This document shows positions 18,538 to 21,360 of a stretch of 21,360 nt of DNA, one piece after another. This DNA is from a virus. The notes below the pieces were generated by a model. That model was not told the origin of the DNA. It saw nothing but the letters and a program-made list of their open reading frames with translations, and searched no databases. A program made the translations under genes and the position numbers. The first letter of the stretch is position 1; each line of letters opens with the position of its first letter. Location of the stretch: the IMG/VR virus record IMGVR_UViG_3300025418_000393, positions 1 to 21,360 of that record; one strand, 5' to 3'.

Positions 18538-19795
18538 TGATGAAAACTGGTCAATCTATCTTTATTTAGCAGGTCGAGGCGCTGGCAAGACTCGCACTGC
18601 CGCTGAATGGCTGGCGTGGGAAGCAACAACGCAGAACAACACTAGGTGGGCGATTGTCGCTCCGACCTTTAGCGATGTCCGTGATGTATGCGCCGAAGGT
18701 GAGTCGGGAATTATCAACATCCTCAGAGATTACGGATCGCTTGCCGATTACAACAGATCTCAGGGAGCGATCTCTTTAACCAATGGCTCAAAGATCAAAC
18801 TCTTCTCAGCCGATGAGCCTGATCGCTTGCGCGGTCCTCAGCATCACGGGGCTTGGTGCGACGAATTGGCGGCGTGGCGTTATCCGGATACATGGGATCA
18901 ACTTCAGTTCGGTATGCGCTTAGGTAGCCATCCTCGAACTATTGTCACCACAACCCCGCGCCCTGTTGCCCTAATTAGGAATCTTGTTAGCCGCACAGAT
19001 GGCACTGTGAAGATCGTCAGGGGCTCGACCTTCGATAATGCCGACAACCTCGCTCCGCAGGCTCTAGTCGAACTACAAGCCCGATACGCAGGCACCAGAA
19101 TGGGACGACAGGAACTTTACGGCGAGATCCTTGACGAATCAGACTCAGCCCTATGGACGAGAGCGCTGATCGAGGAGGCTCGAATCAAGCCCGAAAATGC
19201 CCCGCCTTATTTCAGGGTTGTCGTTGCTATCGACCCCGCCGTCACAAGCGGAGAAGGCTCGGACGAAACTGGAATCGTGGTCGCTGGCGCTACGCCGGAT
19301 GGTCATTACTACATCCTTGAAGATGCCTCGATGAGAGGAACGCCTGAGAATTGGGCAAGAAAAGCGATCGAGATGTATCGCAAATGGAAATGTGATCGAA
19401 TCATCGGCGAGGCCAACAATGGCGGCGACATGATTGAGTCCCTGCTCCGGCAAGTTGATGCAACGGTCCCGTATCGGAAAGTTCACGCCTCTCGAGGCAA
19501 GCGAGTGCGAGCAGAACCGATCTCTGCGCTCTCTGAACAGTTGCGCCTTCATTTAGTTGGATCAGATTTCTCTCAACTTGAAGATCAGTTAGTCACATGG
19601 GAGCCGGATTCAGATAAGTCGCCCGATCGTATGGATGCGATGGTCTGGGCGGTTTCTGATTTGATGAGCGGATCTAATGCTCTTCGATCTCTGGCGGCCA
19701 TGGCTGATTTCTGTCCGTCTTGCAGATTGCCAGTTGTTAAAAAGACTAAGTTCTGTCCGCGATGTAATACCGCTATCATTACACCTAGTCCGTAA
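18422..19795 (+). CDS. terL: Terminase large subunit with C-terminal zinc ribbon
   Basis: This 457-residue packaging motor has an ATPase domain with Walker A GRGAGKT (51-57) and Walker B GAWCDE (D147, E148). The nuclease domain shows D271 in VVAIDPAV, E330 in GEANNGGD, and D405 in PDRMDAMVW. It pumps DNA into the prohead and cuts it. After the nuclease domain comes a Cys-rich tail, C431-x2-C434 and C445-x2-C448 (CPSC ... CPRC), an added zinc ribbon that most large terminases lack. The start at 18422 has GGAGGTGA at 18405-18412. Confidence 0.95.
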   Translation: METFYDREHEKLSKLYEKFQDRRIAWENDLARPEQLPSDDENWSIYLYLAGRGAGKTRTAAEWLAWEATTQNNTRWAIVAPTFSDVRDVCAEGESGIINILRDYGSLADYNRSQGAISLTNGSKIKLFSADEPDRLRGPQHHGAWCDELAAWRYPDTWDQLQFGMRLGSHPRTIVTTTPRPVALIRNLVSRTDGTVKIVRGSTFDNADNLAPQALVELQARYAGTRMGRQELYGEILDESDSALWTRALIEEARIKPENAPPYFRVVVAIDPAVTSGEGSDETGIVVAGATPDGHYYILEDASMRGTPENWARKAIEMYRKWKCDRIIGEANNGGDMIESLLRQVDATVPYRKVHASRGKRVRAEPISALSEQLRLHLVGSDFSQLEDQLVTWEPDSDKSPDRMDAMVWAVSDLMSGSNALRSLAAMADFCPSCRLPVVKKTKFCPRCNTAIITPSP

Positions 19796-19822
19796 TACAA
19801 GGGACATAACTAAGGGGACAAC

Positions 19823-21360
19823 ATGGGTCTAATCGACCGTCTAGCCAAGGCAGTAGCACAACAGATTGAAAAGGCTCCATCTAATTTACCTGCGGGTGCA
19901 GTCGTTATGACTGAACAGCAGATGAGAGATGCAAATACTCAGAACACTTACGGCGCACAAACTCCACTGCCTCGTAATCCAATTCTTGCAGGCGTTCCAT
20001 TTGGACCAGGTTCTCCAATTCTTCCGGGTGCAATCAACCCACTTCGTGAAGACGGCCGCGCAGATCCTCGCCGTTATGAATACCAAGTTGCCCAAAACAT
20101 CAACATCGGTACTGAGCAGAAACTCGTACCATTCAAAACACTCCGTGGTGCCGCTGAACAGATCGACATTGTTCGCCGTTGCGTAGAAGTGTTAAAGGCT
20201 AAGATCTCCGGACTCGACTGGGATATCACTATCGCCGAAGATGCAAGCGAAAAAATTATTGCTGAGATCGGTGGAGATCACACTCGTGCTATGAGCCAAG
20301 CCCGCTCAAAGTTCTCTGATGAGATTTATCGCCTTCGTACATTTTGGGAGAACCCCGATCGTGCTAATGGTCTGACCTTCATCGACTGGATGATGATGGC
20401 GCTCGAAGAAATCCTCGTTCTTGATGCGTGGGCAATCTGGCCACAACGCACCGTTGGTGGAGATCTCTACGGCTTCCAAATCCTCGATGGATCTACTATT
20501 AAGCCACTCCTTGATGATCGTGGTATGCGCCCAATGCCTCCGCAGGCCGCTTACCAGCAAATCCTTTACGGCTTCCCTCGTTCTGAGTTCCAAGCAAACT
20601 CCGATAATATCGAAGCCGATGGAGAGTTCACTTCGGACGATCTTTCTTACTTCATCCGTAACCGTAGAGCAAACTCCGTCTATGGATCATCACCAGTTGA
20701 GCGTTGCTTACCTCTAGCCGATCTCTACCTTCGTCGCCAACAATGGCTTCGTGCTGAATATACCGATGGCGTTAGCCCTGAGATGATGCTGACTTCAGAT
20801 GCGGACTTCGGTAACGATCCGCTCGTAATGAAGCAATACGAAAACATCATTAACGACAACCTTGCTGGACAGACTGAGCAACGCAAGCGCGCTCTGATCT
20901 TGCCATCCGGCCTCAAGCCTCAGTTCTATGAAGGCTATGGAGAGAAGTTTAAGTCGAACCTCGACGAGTACCTCATCACTTCGATTACTGGGCACTTCGG
21001 CGTACTTCCAACCGAAATTGGATTCTCCGCTAAGGGTGGACTAGGACAGTCCGGACACCAAGAAGGTGAAGCAGAGGCCGCTCAGTCAATCGGTGTGGCT
21101 CCGCTTGTCCAATGGATCAGCAAGATGCTCACCAACATTTCTTACACATACCTCGGTATGCCACGCGAACTTGAGTTCAAGTTTATGGTGGGCGAGATCC
21201 GCGATAACGAGCAAATGGCAAAGAAGTCTGATCTCGAACTTCGTGGTGGTACCAAGACTATGAACGAGCGCCGTAGCGAACTCGGACTTCCACTATTAGA
21301 CACTCCTGCCGCTGATCAGCCAATCCTTGTCGCTGGCAATGGTGTTTATCTCTTTACCCC
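19823..21360 (+). CDS. Portal protein (open at right edge)
   Basis: Read from the ATG at 19823 (AAGGGGA ribosome site, 19812-19818); 512 codons lie in the window and no stop is reached. Portal features include LRTFWENPDRANGLTFIDWM near residues 172-191, YGSSPVERCLPLADLYLRR (helical core of portals), the segment ILPSGLKPQFYEGY, and ITGHFGVLPTEIGFS. The protein forms the dodecameric ring through which DNA enters the head; it follows terminase as usual. Codon choice (many CGT, CTT, GGT) suggests high expression. The C-terminus and capsid genes lie right of the window. Confidence 0.9.
   Translation, partial: MGLIDRLAKAVAQQIEKAPSNLPAGAVVMTEQQMRDANTQNTYGAQTPLPRNPILAGVPFGPGSPILPGAINPLREDGRADPRRYEYQVAQNINIGTEQKLVPFKTLRGAAEQIDIVRRCVEVLKAKISGLDWDITIAEDASEKIIAEIGGDHTRAMSQARSKFSDEIYRLRTFWENPDRANGLTFIDWMMMALEEILVLDAWAIWPQRTVGGDLYGFQILDGSTIKPLLDDRGMRPMPPQAAYQQILYGFPRSEFQANSDNIEADGEFTSDDLSYFIRNRRANSVYGSSPVERCLPLADLYLRRQQWLRAEYTDGVSPEMMLTSDADFGNDPLVMKQYENIINDNLAGQTEQRKRALILPSGLKPQFYEGYGEKFKSNLDEYLITSITGHFGVLPTEIGFSAKGGLGQSGHQEGEAEAAQSIGVAPLVQWISKMLTNISYTYLGMPRELEFKFMVGEIRDNEQMAKKSDLELRGGTKTMNERRSELGLPLLDTPAADQPILVAGNGVYLFT

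Noticed and set aside
19886-21263. Several plus- and minus-strand frames in the last 1.5 kb
   Set aside because: All lie within the open portal reading frame, which has clear portal features and codon use.

Overview
The window is a slice of a tailed double-stranded DNA phage (siphovirus-like) that infects an actinobacterium. The host assignment rests on a WhiB-family iron-sulfur protein (10810-11292), a ReqiPepy6 Gp37-like minor tail protein, a DUF2746-like membrane protein and a ParB/Mom-like DNA-modification pair, all typical of actinophages. Base composition looks clearly lower in G+C than that of Streptomyces or Mycobacterium phages. A low-GC actinobacterium such as the freshwater Nanopelagicales is therefore my best guess, by inference only. 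All genes but one (7803-8006) are on the + strand. They are packed with ATGA or TAATG stop/start overlaps.

Layout. (1) 1-3431: end of the tail module: a repeat-containing tail fibre (open at the left edge), a glycine-rich tip protein, a small tail-fibre-associated protein, a Gp37-like baseplate/tail protein and small accessory proteins. (2) 3177-5373: an HNH nuclease and the lysis region, with membrane proteins, a terminator at 4180-4217, a 27-residue one-span peptide, a CHAP + peptidoglycan-binding endolysin and a further small hydrophobic protein. (3) 5374-5721: a 348-base control region with a perfect DnaA-box sequence inside an inverted repeat, a long hairpin overlapping a tiny reading frame, and a strong terminator. 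(4) 5722-12673: DNA metabolism and regulation: Mre11-like phosphoesterase, a proteasome/HslV-like peptidase, Erf-like annealing protein, winged-helix protein, Cas4/RecB-like nuclease with four cysteines, HTH-WhiB fusion, DUF1376-type replication initiator and RusA resolvase. (5) 12694-15917: an accessory block: an LPD29-domain protein, then a chain of very small genes alternating Cys-rich zinc-ribbon proteins with single-span membrane peptides, a secreted lytic transglycosylase-like protein and a second HNH nuclease. (6) 15948-18044: SSB, an excisionase-like HTH protein, a small protein, and the ParB/Mom-like pair. (7) 18052-21360: terminase small and large subunits and the portal (open at the right edge), so the head genes presumably follow.

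How it fits together. No DNA polymerase, helicase, primase or integrase is seen, so within this window replication looks host-dependent: an initiator protein, possible origin sequences, SSB, annealing protein, nucleases and a resolvase. Two operons share a 32-base upstream element that matches at 29 positions (8073-8104 and 12694-12725). That points to common control of the recombination and accessory blocks. The ParB/Mom pair just upstream of the terminase suggests the DNA is chemically modified against host restriction before packaging. The most unusual gene is the proteasome/HslV-like peptidase at 7246-7806.
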